A DNA stretch of 6,502 nucleotides from an uncultured Eubacteriales bacterium. Its GTDB lineage: Bacteria > Bacillota > Clostridia > Christensenellales > Borkfalkiaceae. Each line of letters opens with the position of its first letter. The stretch's first letter is position 1. The notes under the pieces were generated by a model. That model was not told the DNA's origin. It worked only from the letters and a program-made list of their open reading frames with translations, and searched no databases. A program made the translations under genes and the position numbers. Positions 1 through 5,909 of this stretch are shown here, one piece after another. The stretch spans positions 1-6,502 of the forward strand of contig UQZE01000116.1 in assembly GCA_900545325.1 (NCBI GenBank), read 5' to 3'.

Positions 1-13
1 GCTCTTCCGATCT
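1..13 (+). other. Residual Illumina adapter sequence (artefact)
   Basis: The first 13 bases, GCTCTTCCGATCT, are identical to the 3' end shared by the Illumina TruSeq read 1 and read 2 adapters. This is directly visible, and the match runs exactly to the first base of the window. It is most likely untrimmed adapter carried into the assembly, so it should not be read as genomic sequence. It also implies that the window begins at a contig end. Confidence 0.9.
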
Positions 14-58
14 GCGTATCTGTTGGACGGCAGACTTTGCCGCGTCAAGGCGGAATGA
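14..58 (+). CDS. Possible C-terminal end of an upstream gene (partial)
   Basis: Directly after the adapter one frame reads AYLLDGRLCRVKAE and stops at TGA (56-58), 31 bases before the next start codon. The codons (gcg, ctg, gac, ggc, cgc, gtc, aag, gaa) resemble those of the neighbouring genes. The distance to the AGGAGG site at 76-81 would suit an operon. Only 14 codons are present, and the other two forward frames are also open over this short stretch, so this is a suggestion. No function can be given. Confidence 0.3.
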   Translation, partial: AYLLDGRLCRVKAE

Positions 59-89
59 AAAGAGAAATAATTTTTAGGAGGATAAATGC

Positions 90-1643
90 ATGAGTATGAA
101 AAAGAGGCTGGGGCTCGCGTCGGTGGCGGCGGTATTGTCGCTGTCCCTCGCGGTCGGAGCAGGCGCAGTAGCGTCGGATCGGTCGGTGGAGGGAGACGCG
201 TCCCGCATCGTTCAATGGGCGCAGTCCAGCGAATGGGTGGACGAAGGCCTCGCGATCTACGCGGGGCAATGGGCCGGCGGCGGTTTCCGCATGTTCTTCA
301 ACGTGGCGGACGGCGGGGAGTTCAGCATGAAGTTCAAGGTGCCCGTTTATGAAAACGACAGCGAAAACTACCTTTCCGAAAACGGCAACATGTACAGCAA
401 GTATATTCTGGACGTAATCGTGGAGAGCTATACGAACAGCGGAAAAGCCGTTTTAAGACTGTGGGGCGATTCTGGCAAGGCGGTGAATTCCACCAACGTT
501 TCGGCGCGCATAACCTCGGGGGATCTGCACGACAAGACGGCGGAAAGCAATCCGAACGAAGTCGCCGAGGGGATCTGGGTAAAGGGCGCCATGCGGGAAA
601 ACAATGAATTTTACGTCGCGTTCAATACCGAAGACTTTTTCAAAGGCTACTGGGGAGACTGGGATACCACGGGTCCGCTACTGACCGTTTCGGGTTCGGT
701 GAAAAACGGGCAGGACGTAAAGAATACGCTTGACGCAACCTTCAATCCCGAAGGCAACGAGTGCGAAACGGTGCAGGTATATTTCCGACTGTCCGCCCAG
801 CATACCGAAGAATTCGACGAGGACGAAAGCGCCTGCCCCGAACACGCGCCGAACGCCATGAGCAAGGTGATCGTTACCGAGGTCAACGGACAGTCGCTTG
901 CGAACGAAGGCGGTGTCCTGCAGGACACCGGGGCGCCGTACGTGGCGCCCGTAAAACTTAAAAGCAATGCGGAAATATACATGGGCAGAGAATACGCGGT
1001 GGAGATCAAGGGAAGTCCGCGCGAGAGCGCCACGCAGCCGCTATACTGCGATTACGCGAGCGACGTGCTCTGTTATGAACGCCTGAGCTACAAAGTCAAC
1101 GTAACCGCCCCGTCGGGTGCGGAACGGACTTTCGACGGCCTGGAAAATATCGTCTTTTCCGAAACGGGTAAAAATAAAATCTCCGTTACGGCGACCGATC
1201 TTGCGGGAAACAGCTACACCTCGGCCGAAACGGAAGTCGACGTAGTTCGCGGTTTCGTTCTGAACGTGAGCGGCGTGCCCGAAACGGGAAAAGTCGGCGG
1301 GAAGATAACCCTGCCCGCAGGCAGCGCGACGGATTCGCTCGGAAACGACTGCGCCGTAAAGATCGAGGTGGAGGATCCTTATACCAAGGATATAGTCCTT
1401 ACCGACAACAGCTTTACCCCCGATAAAACGGGCGTGTATATCGTAACGTATTCTTCGCAGAACGAGGACGGCACGCAATCGGACAAAAAGACGTTCCGCA
1501 TCACCGTGTCGGAATCGTCGGGCGGCAGAGGAGGCTGCGGTTGCAGCGGCAGCGTTGCGGGCGTTCTTCCCGTCGGACTGACGGCGGGTGCGGCGGCCGT
1601 TATCGGCTTGATACTGAAAAAAAAGAAGGAAGACCGAACTTAA
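90..1643 (+). CDS. Secreted Ig-like surface protein with Gly/Cys-rich C-terminal membrane anchor
   Basis: A 517-residue exported protein of unknown function. Residues 1-28 form a signal peptide: Lys4-Lys5-Arg6, a hydrophobic core at about 8-25, and a likely AVA cleavage site before Ser29. Residues 30-285 are rich in aromatic and polar residues and look beta-stranded, possibly a binding module, but I do not recognise the family. Residues about 290-387 and 388-474 look like two bacterial Ig-like domains; the first contains the typical 'TATDLAGNSYTS' strand-turn. The end has three parts: a Gly-rich linker with Cys483 and Cys485 (GGRGGCGCSGS), a hydrophobic segment at about 488-509, and KKKKEDRT. 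The protein is therefore probably held outside the membrane by its C-terminus. There is no LPXTG motif near the end. The ATG at 90 is chosen because AGGAGG (76-81) lies 8 nt upstream; an ATG at 86 is in another frame and gives an Arg/Gly-rich shadow. The nucleoside hydrolase gene follows after 17 nt. No promoter is evident in 14-75. Confidence 0.88.
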   Translation: MSMKKRLGLASVAAVLSLSLAVGAGAVASDRSVEGDASRIVQWAQSSEWVDEGLAIYAGQWAGGGFRMFFNVADGGEFSMKFKVPVYENDSENYLSENGNMYSKYILDVIVESYTNSGKAVLRLWGDSGKAVNSTNVSARITSGDLHDKTAESNPNEVAEGIWVKGAMRENNEFYVAFNTEDFFKGYWGDWDTTGPLLTVSGSVKNGQDVKNTLDATFNPEGNECETVQVYFRLSAQHTEEFDEDESACPEHAPNAMSKVIVTEVNGQSLANEGGVLQDTGAPYVAPVKLKSNAEIYMGREYAVEIKGSPRESATQPLYCDYASDVLCYERLSYKVNVTAPSGAERTFDGLENIVFSETGKNKISVTATDLAGNSYTSAETEVDVVRGFVLNVSGVPETGKVGGKITLPAGSATDSLGNDCAVKIEVEDPYTKDIVLTDNSFTPDKTGVYIVTYSSQNEDGTQSDKKTFRITVSESSGGRGGCGCSGSVAGVLPVGLTAGAAAVIGLILKKKKEDRT

Positions 1644-1660
1644 ATTGCAACGGGGATTTT

Positions 1661-2557
1661 ATGTGGGATTTGATCATTGATACGGACATCGGAAACGACT
1701 GCGACGACGCGGCGGCGGTCGCTCTGGCTTGCCGGTACGCAGCGGCGGGGGATTGCGGCCTGCTGTGTTTCACCGTAAACACGGCGGACGCCTATGCTGC
1801 GGATTGCATAGACGCCATCGCGGCGGCAAACGGCGTTTCCGCGGATGTCGGCGTTTACCGCGGCGCGGGATTTCCCGCAAATCCCGCGTCCTACTGCCGC
1901 GCCGTTGCCGAACGTTTCGGCGCGGTCAGGGGTAAAAGGCGGGAAGAGGCCGTCGCGCTGATGCGGCGGAAGCTTGCGGAAAGCGCGGATAAAAGCGTGA
2001 AAATAGTCTGTATCGGCCAACTGAACGACCTCAGAGCGCTTTTGGAATCCAAAGCGGACGAGTTTGGAGCGGACGGCGCGGAACTCGTTCGCAGAAAGGT
2101 CGGCGAAGTTGTCGTAATGGGGGGCATGTTCGGCGAAAAGAGCATCATGTTCAACGGCGCGCCGTATACGGCGGAATTCAATATCGCCACGGCGGTTCCG
2201 GACAGCGTCCGCGCCCTCGAACTGTGTCCTGCGGACGTCGTTTTCTGCGATTTTCTGCTCGGTTACGATGTGATTACGTTGGAAAAACTGGCGGAAAAAG
2301 ATAAAGAAGATCCCGTGGGATATGCGTATAAGCTGTTCTGCGGGGGCGGACGTCCGAGCTGGGACATACTGACCGTGATGTATGCCGTCCGAGGCGCGGG
2401 GAGTGAGTTTTGCCTTTCGCCGCGCGGGCGCGTAAAGGTGAACGGGCAAGGGCAGACGGAATTTAAAGAAGGGGGGAACGGCCCGCACAGAATATTGCGT
2501 GCGGCAACGGACAAGCGTTTGCTGAAAGAGAGAATAGACGCGCTTTTCGGCGTATGA
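1661..2557 (+). CDS. Nucleoside hydrolase-family protein (IUNH-like N-glycosidase)
   Basis: A 298-residue cytoplasmic protein, close to the usual ~310 of inosine-uridine nucleoside hydrolases, which split ribonucleosides into base and ribose using a bound calcium ion. Visible motifs are the N-terminal Asp cluster D7-T-D9-I-G-N-D13-C-D15-D16 (compare DTDPGxDDA), IGQLNDL at 118-124 (compare GPLTNLA), VVMGG at 151-155, AEFNI at 171-175 with Glu172 and Asn174, and RPSWD at 231-235 with the late Asp235. Two positions differ from classical enzymes. Trp234 stands where many have His before that Asp, and the stretch after AEFNI reads ATAVPDS, without the usual DPEAA. It may be a divergent subfamily with another substrate. 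There is no signal peptide. The ATG at 1661 is used because the family motif starts at residue 5; the frame is open back to 1541 inside the previous gene. The ribosome site is weak (GGGGA, 1652-1656, 4 nt before ATG), so translation may be coupled to the surface-protein gene. A bidirectional terminator follows. Confidence 0.85.
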   Translation: MWDLIIDTDIGNDCDDAAAVALACRYAAAGDCGLLCFTVNTADAYAADCIDAIAAANGVSADVGVYRGAGFPANPASYCRAVAERFGAVRGKRREEAVALMRRKLAESADKSVKIVCIGQLNDLRALLESKADEFGADGAELVRRKVGEVVVMGGMFGEKSIMFNGAPYTAEFNIATAVPDSVRALELCPADVVFCDFLLGYDVITLEKLAEKDKEDPVGYAYKLFCGGGRPSWDILTVMYAVRGAGSEFCLSPRGRVKVNGQGQTEFKEGGNGPHRILRAATDKRLLKERIDALFGV

Positions 2558-2576
2558 TCAAAGGCCTTTTTACAGA

Positions 2577-2609
2577 AAAAGAGCAGATGTTGTATACATC
2601 TGCTCTTTT
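2577..2609. terminator. Bidirectional intrinsic terminator between convergent units
   Basis: A perfect 14-bp inverted repeat, AAAAGAGCAGATGT at 2577-2590 and its complement at 2596-2609, encloses a 5-nt loop. Read on the + strand it ends in TTTT, 19 nt after the nucleoside hydrolase stop codon. Read on the - strand it ends in five U residues (complement of 2576-2580), starting 2 nt beyond the tRNA 3' end. Its position between converging genes fits a terminator shared by both. Confidence 0.88.
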
Positions 2610-2611
2610 GT

Positions 2612-2688
2612 TGGTGCACCCGGCGGGAATCGAACCCACAACCTTCGGCGTCGGAGGCCGACACTCTATCCAATTGCGCTACGGATGC
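2612..2688 (-). tRNA. tRNA-Arg, anticodon CCG
   Basis: A 77-nt tRNA with encoded CCA end (complement of 2612-2614). The acceptor stem GCATCCG/CGGGTGC pairs over 7 bp with one G-U. The anticodon stem TCGGC/GCCGA holds the loop CTCCGAC, giving anticodon CCG (complement of 2652-2654), which reads codon CGG. The T arm GTGGG-TTCGATT-CCCGC is complete. Arginine identity elements are visible: A20 in GGATA, C35, G36 and discriminator A73. The D stem is weak: GCGC faces GAGT, leaving a G12-A23 mismatch and a G10-U25 wobble. It lies on the same strand as, and 39 nt after, the CorC-type gene. No convincing promoter is seen just upstream. Confidence 0.95.
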
Positions 2689-2696
2689 GTTATGTG

Positions 2697-2722
2697 CGGC
2701 GGCAGACCTGCGTCTGCCGCCG
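2697..2722 (-). other. GC-rich hairpin between CorC-type gene and tRNA-Arg
   Basis: An 11-bp perfect inverted repeat (2697-2707 and 2712-2722) with a 4-nt loop fills most of the 39-nt gap between the CorC-type stop codon and the tRNA. On the - strand, the direction of both genes, it is followed by GCACATAAC and so lacks the U-run of an intrinsic terminator. On the + strand it is followed by GTCCTTTTA, but no + gene precedes it. It could be an inefficient terminator, an mRNA 3'-end stabiliser, or a structure guiding tRNA release. The hairpin is certain; the function is inferred. Confidence 0.6.
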
Positions 2723-2727
2723 TCCTT

Positions 2728-4095
2728 TTAATCCTGAGGTTTTTCGTCTTCGTTTTTGAAAAGGTGCAAAAGTTTTTTGTCGCTCTTTTTATCCGGTTCC
2801 GGCTTTTCTTCGGGCTTTTTTGTAACTTTTATCTCTAACACCTTTTTTACCGTGGACTTGGTTATCTCTATTTCCAAATGATTATATTCGAATTTTTTGC
2901 CTACCGCGGGTATGCCGCCCAGCTGCTCGATCACCCAGCCGCTGATGGTGCTCGCGTCGTAGTTCCTGTATTCGTCCGTGTCGATGTCGTAATATTCCAA
3001 TAGGTCGAGGAGGGAGGTGTTCGCGTCGAATATCGTGGTGTTTTCGTCCACGGGGCGGCACCAGGTAACTTCCTCGTCGTGTTCGTCCCAGATCTCGCCT
3101 ACGAGTTCTTCCAGAATGTCCTCCAGCGTTACTATGCCGCTCGTCCCGCCGTATTCGTCGAGAACGATGGCCATATGCGCTTTCTTTTTCTGCAGCTGTT
3201 TTAAAAGCACGGAAATTTTAATGTGCTCGGTCGTATAGACCACGCTCTGCAGAAAGGAAGAAATATCCTTTTTTCCTTTGAGATAGGCCTGGAAAAAATC
3301 CTTTTCGTGCAGTATGCCGACGATGGTGTCGATACTGCCTTTATATACGGGGATACGGGAATATCCCTCGTCGTCGAAAATATCCTTTATCTTGTCTAAC
3401 GGCGTGCCGAGTTCGATCGCGGTAATGTTCACGCGCGGTATAAGAATGTCCACGACTTCCAGATCGTCGAATTCTATGACCGAGCGGATCAGCTTTGTTT
3501 CGTCCTGTTTCAGCGTTCCACCGACCTGCGCTTCCTCGACCATCGTCATGATCTCGTCTTCGGTAACGATGGAGTCGTTTTTCAGTTTGAACATCTTCGC
3601 CAGCAGCCATTTGTATCCCGAAAAAATGATATTTACGGGATATAGCAGCACCTTGAAAAACATTAGGACGGGATATCCCGCCATGGCGAATTTTTCGGGG
3701 TATACGTTCGCGATCATCTTCGGCGTGATTTCGCCGACGATCAGCACGGCAATCGTCGTGATCACCGTGGACACGGTGGCGGATGTCGCCTGGTTTGCGA
3801 TAAGAAATCCGAACAATATGCCCGAAAGCGTAGAGGTCGTGATGTTGACGATATTGTTTCCGACGAGGATCGTCGAAAGCAGACTGTCGTATTTTTCGGC
3901 AAGGGCGAGCGTTTTTCCCGCGCGCTTGTTGCCGTTTGCGCTCATCGTTTTGAGTTTGAGCTTGTTGGAACAGGAATAAGCTGTTTCCATCGAAGAAAAG
4001 AAACCCGATAACAGCAGCAATACAACGATCGCTATCAGTAACGGAACGGTACTGCCGGGAGCCGCCAGCAGTAAATGGCCTGCGTCGTCAGGCAT
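2728..4095 (-). CDS. DUF21/CBS-pair/CorC_HlyC-domain membrane protein (CNNM/CorC family)
   Basis: A 455-residue integral membrane protein of the CNNM/CorC type, a family linked to magnesium or cobalt efflux and annotated in many genomes as 'hemolysin C family'. The N-terminal DUF21 domain (about 15-190) has hydrophobic segments near 17-34, 82-101, 107-126 and 138-160, and the conserved SGFFSSMETAYS (30-41) and GEITPK (121-126). The linker EEAQVGGTLKQDE...LIPRVNI (187-224) leads into two CBS domains (about 216-275 and 283-338) ending in DEYGGTSGIVTLEDILEELVGEI (313-335). A CorC_HlyC domain follows (about 347-425), then a Lys/Glu/Asp/Pro-rich tail (427-455). The length is normal. The ATG at 4095 follows AGGAGG (complement of 4109-4114) at a long 13-nt spacing; no better in-frame start is present. 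The gene diverges from mnmA and is followed by tRNA-Arg. The cation transported cannot be read from the sequence. Confidence 0.93.
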   Translation of the reverse strand: MPDDAGHLLLAAPGSTVPLLIAIVVLLLLSGFFSSMETAYSCSNKLKLKTMSANGNKRAGKTLALAEKYDSLLSTILVGNNIVNITTSTLSGILFGFLIANQATSATVSTVITTIAVLIVGEITPKMIANVYPEKFAMAGYPVLMFFKVLLYPVNIIFSGYKWLLAKMFKLKNDSIVTEDEIMTMVEEAQVGGTLKQDETKLIRSVIEFDDLEVVDILIPRVNITAIELGTPLDKIKDIFDDEGYSRIPVYKGSIDTIVGILHEKDFFQAYLKGKKDISSFLQSVVYTTEHIKISVLLKQLQKKKAHMAIVLDEYGGTSGIVTLEDILEELVGEIWDEHDEEVTWCRPVDENTTIFDANTSLLDLLEYYDIDTDEYRNYDASTISGWVIEQLGGIPAVGKKFEYNHLEIEITKSTVKKVLEIKVTKKPEEKPEPDKKSDKKLLHLFKNEDEKPQD

Positions 4096-4134
4096 GATAA
4101 ATAGAATTCCTCCTGAAAAATATATTTGTTTATT

Positions 4135-4163
4135 ATTATATTATAAATACGGCAAAAAATCAA
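4135..4163 (-). promoter_or_regulatory. Promoter of the CorC-type gene
   Basis: On the - strand TTGATT (complement of 4158-4163) and TATAAT (complement of 4135-4140) are separated by 17 nt. The -10 is perfect consensus. Transcription would start near 4128, about 33 nt before the ATG and just ahead of the AGGAGG site. A second overlapping TATAAT (complement of 4140-4145) has poorer spacing. Confidence 0.7.
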
Positions 4164-4246
4164 GGCTTTTTATCGATATGTGCAAAAAACTTGAAAAAAG
4201 GTACAGGCATTTGCCTTTCCCGCGCCTTCTTGCGGCGGACAAACGC

Positions 4247-4275
4247 TTGCCAAATATGCGCAAATGTATTAAAAT
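4247..4275 (+). promoter_or_regulatory. Promoter of mnmA
   Basis: TTGCCA (4247-4252) and TAAAAT (4270-4275) are 17 nt apart. The predicted start near 4282 leaves a leader of only about 16 nt, so the ribosome site lies almost at the 5' end of the transcript. The stretch 4164-4246 between the two divergent promoters shows no clear operator; only short, weak inverted repeats are present. Confidence 0.65.
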
Positions 4276-4297
4276 AGAACAACAAAAGGAGTATATC

Positions 4298-5377
4298 ATG
4301 AAAAAAACTGCGGTAGTCGGCATGAGCGGCGGGGTGGACTCGTCGGTCGCCGCGCTTTTATTGAAAGAACAGGGTTTCAACGTCATCGGCCTGTTTATGC
4401 AGAACTGGGAGGAAACGGACGAAAACGGCTGCTGCACCGCGGAGGAGGACTATGCGGACGTTCGCCGCGTCGCAAACCTGCTGGGTATTCCGTATTACAC
4501 GGTAAATTTTGCCAAAGAATATATGGACAGAGTGTTTTCGTATTTTCTCAGGGAATATAACGCGGGGCGGACGCCCAATCCCGACGTGCTGTGCAACCGC
4601 GAGATAAAATTCGGGCCGTTCAAACGGTATGCGGAACGTCTTGGCGCGGACTTTATCGCCACGGGGCATTACTGCGGTATACGCCACGAGGGAGAAGTGC
4701 ATTATCTTCTCAAAGCGAAAGACGGGAATAAGGATCAGACTTATTTCCTCAATCAGCTGAGCCAGCGTCAGCTCGAAAACGTGCTCTTTCCGCTCGGCGG
4801 GCTGGAAAAGGGGGAGGTGCGCAGGATCGCGGAGGAAAACGGCCTGGCGACGGCGGCGAAAAAGGACAGCACGGGCATCTGTTTTATAGGAGAAAGAAAT
4901 TTCAGACAATTCTTGCAAAATTATATTCCCGCGAAAAAGGGGCTTATCAAAACTTACGACGGCAAGGTGCTCGGCGAGCATAACGGAATGATGTATTATA
5001 CCATAGGACAGCGCAAGGGGCTCAATATCGGCGGGCAGAAAGGGGATGAAGGGCGATGGTTCGTCGTCGAAAAGGACTTGAAGGAAAATATTCTTTACGT
5101 GGCGCACGGCAGCGAGGAAAGGCTGTATTCCGCGGGACTGGAAATGAAGGAAACGAACTGGATCCCGCGTCCGCCCGAAAAAAAGGAGTTCCGCTGCACG
5201 GCGAAATTCCGTTACCGCCAGCCCGAACAGGGGTGTACGGTGCGTATTTTGCCCGATAAGATCGAAGTGGCTTTCGACGAAAAGCAGCGGGCCATCACCG
5301 AGGGACAGTTCGCCGTTTTTTACGACGGAGAAAAATGTATCGGCGGCGGCGTGATAGAAAAAGCGGTCTTTTCCTGA
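4298..5377 (+). CDS. mnmA: tRNA-specific 2-thiouridylase MnmA
   Basis: A 359-residue cytoplasmic enzyme that uses ATP and relayed persulfide sulfur to convert U34 to 2-thiouridine in tRNAs for Lys, Glu and Gln. The length matches the family (about 360). The N-terminal ATP-pyrophosphatase domain has the P-loop SGGVDSS (10-16) and contains NPDVLCN with catalytic Cys99, ATGHY (121-125) and KDQTYFL (145-151). The second catalytic cysteine is Cys195 in DSTGICFIG. The central domain carries YTIGQRKGL (234-242), and a beta-barrel domain fills the end, with the usual ITEGQFAVFY near 333-342. All key residues are present, so it should be active. The ATG at 4298 has AGGAG (4287-4291) 6 nt upstream and starts at the family N-terminus; the frame stays open to 4094, but that stretch contains the promoter. 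No cysteine desulfurase gene is adjacent. No good intrinsic terminator follows, and the rRNA promoters start about 145 nt downstream. Confidence 0.97.
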   Translation: MKKTAVVGMSGGVDSSVAALLLKEQGFNVIGLFMQNWEETDENGCCTAEEDYADVRRVANLLGIPYYTVNFAKEYMDRVFSYFLREYNAGRTPNPDVLCNREIKFGPFKRYAERLGADFIATGHYCGIRHEGEVHYLLKAKDGNKDQTYFLNQLSQRQLENVLFPLGGLEKGEVRRIAEENGLATAAKKDSTGICFIGERNFRQFLQNYIPAKKGLIKTYDGKVLGEHNGMMYYTIGQRKGLNIGGQKGDEGRWFVVEKDLKENILYVAHGSEERLYSAGLEMKETNWIPRPPEKKEFRCTAKFRYRQPEQGCTVRILPDKIEVAFDEKQRAITEGQFAVFYDGEKCIGGGVIEKAVFS

Positions 5378-5379
5378 GT

Positions 5380-5417
5380 TTTTCCGCACGGAAAACATCC
5401 GCCGCGGGAACTCGCGG
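5380..5417 (+). other. Two short hairpins after mnmA, no U-run
   Basis: TTTTCC-GCAC-GGAAAA (5380-5395) begins 2 nt after the mnmA stop codon. CCGCG-N6-CGCGG (5402-5417) follows. Neither is followed by a run of T, so they are poor candidates for intrinsic termination. They may protect the mnmA 3' end, or mnmA transcription may run on into the rRNA leader. Confidence 0.4.
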
Positions 5418-5418
5418 A

Positions 5419-5477
5419 GCCCGTTATATATATAATGATTATGTACGGGCAGGGGGACAAGTCGGCCGTACGGGCAG
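5419..5477. repeat. Short repeats between mnmA and the rRNA promoters
   Basis: The 10-mer GTACGGGCAG occurs directly repeated at 5443-5452 and 5468-5477, 25 nt apart start to start. GCCCGT at 5419-5424 is complementary to the ACGGGC inside each copy, so a 6-bp stem could form with either one. A 12-nt palindrome, TTATATATATAA, sits at 5424-5435. A 19-codon reading frame (5435-5494) crosses this stretch but has no ribosome site. No function is evident. Confidence 0.5.
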
Positions 5478-5492
5478 AGAATGTCGAATTTT

Positions 5493-5552
5493 AAAAAAAC
5501 TTTGAAAATTTTGAAAAATTCGCTTGACATTCTTTGGCGTAATATGTATAAT
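5493..5552 (+). promoter_or_regulatory. rRNA promoter P1 with UP element
   Basis: TTGACA (5524-5529), a 17-nt spacer and TATAAT (5547-5552) match the sigma-A consensus at every position. Directly upstream, A-tracts at 5493-5499, 5505-5508 and 5514-5518 are spaced about 10 bp apart, the pattern of a curved UP element contacted by the RNA polymerase alpha subunit. The predicted start is near 5558-5560, about 417 nt before mature 16S. Confidence 0.92.
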
Positions 5553-5681
5553 AGGCAATGTTCTGTGCGAAACGGAGCTTACAAAAAACCAAATTCCCAA
5601 GAGAGATCGGCCGCGTTGCTAAACGCGGAAAGGTAAGTTTTAGTATGTGAAAACATATGGAAAACGCTACATATTGTGGCG

Positions 5682-5764
5682 AAAAAACTTCCGAAAAAAA
5701 TCTCGAAAAAAAGTTAAAAAACATTTGAAAAATGCTTGACTTTATGAAAAGGATATGGTAATAT
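5682..5764 (+). promoter_or_regulatory. rRNA promoter P2 with phased A-tract UP element
   Basis: TTGACT (5736-5741), a 17-nt spacer and TAATAT (5759-5764) form a strong promoter. Five A-tracts precede it (5682-5687, 5694-5700, 5706-5712, 5716-5721, 5728-5732), centred 9.5 to 12.5 bp apart, roughly one per helical turn. The predicted start is at or near G5771. P2 lies 212 bp after P1, a tandem layout common for rRNA operons. Confidence 0.88.
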
Positions 5765-5893
5765 GAGTAAGCTGTCGCAAGGGACGGCACGCTGAACGAT
5801 TTCAGCATTACGCAGATTAAAAATTGAATAGAAGGAAATAAGACAAAATACAAGCTATTTTGAAACGTTTCTGTCAATAATTTGAGTGCATTA

Positions 5894-5909
5894 TGTACTT
5901 TATAAAAAC
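5894..5909 (+). promoter_or_regulatory. Possible boxA-like antitermination site
   Basis: TGTACTTTATAAAAAC loosely resembles the boxA element of Bacillota rRNA leaders (roughly TGCTCTTTGAAAACT), to which NusB/S10 bind. It lies between P2 and 16S, where boxA is expected. Several positions differ, and AT-rich leader sequence gives such matches by chance. Confidence 0.25.

Noticed and set aside
86..352. Alternative ATG at 86 in another frame
   Set aside because: It gives a Gly/Arg-rich 88-residue shadow. The ATG at 90 has better spacing from AGGAGG and yields a signal peptide.
1311..1325. LPAGS as a sortase LPXTG-type signal in the Ig-like protein
   Set aside because: It lies about 105 residues before the C-terminus inside an Ig-like domain and is not followed by a membrane segment.
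1640..2488. 282-codon open frame on the - strand opposite the nucleoside hydrolase
   Set aside because: The Arg/Ala-rich translation has no family motifs, while the + frame has clear nucleoside hydrolase motifs.
4094..4297. N-terminal extension of mnmA to an upstream ATG
   Set aside because: The extension covers the -35/-10 and the ribosome site, and MnmA proteins start close to the P-loop.
5435..5494. 19-codon small ORF after mnmA
   Set aside because: There is no ribosome binding site, and it runs into the UP element of P1.
4358..5530. 390-codon open frame on the - strand opposite mnmA
   Set aside because: It is antisense to a certain gene with every catalytic motif intact, has no recognisable domain, and runs through the rRNA promoter region. 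It is a shadow of codon bias.
5862..5871. Palindrome GAAACGTTTC as a LacI/CcpA-type operator
   Set aside because: The spacing around the central CG does not fit the cre consensus, and an operator within an rRNA leader is unlikely.
5884..5909. Third rRNA promoter (TTGAGT with TATAAA-like box)
   Set aside because: The spacer is only about 14-15 nt and the -10 match is poor.
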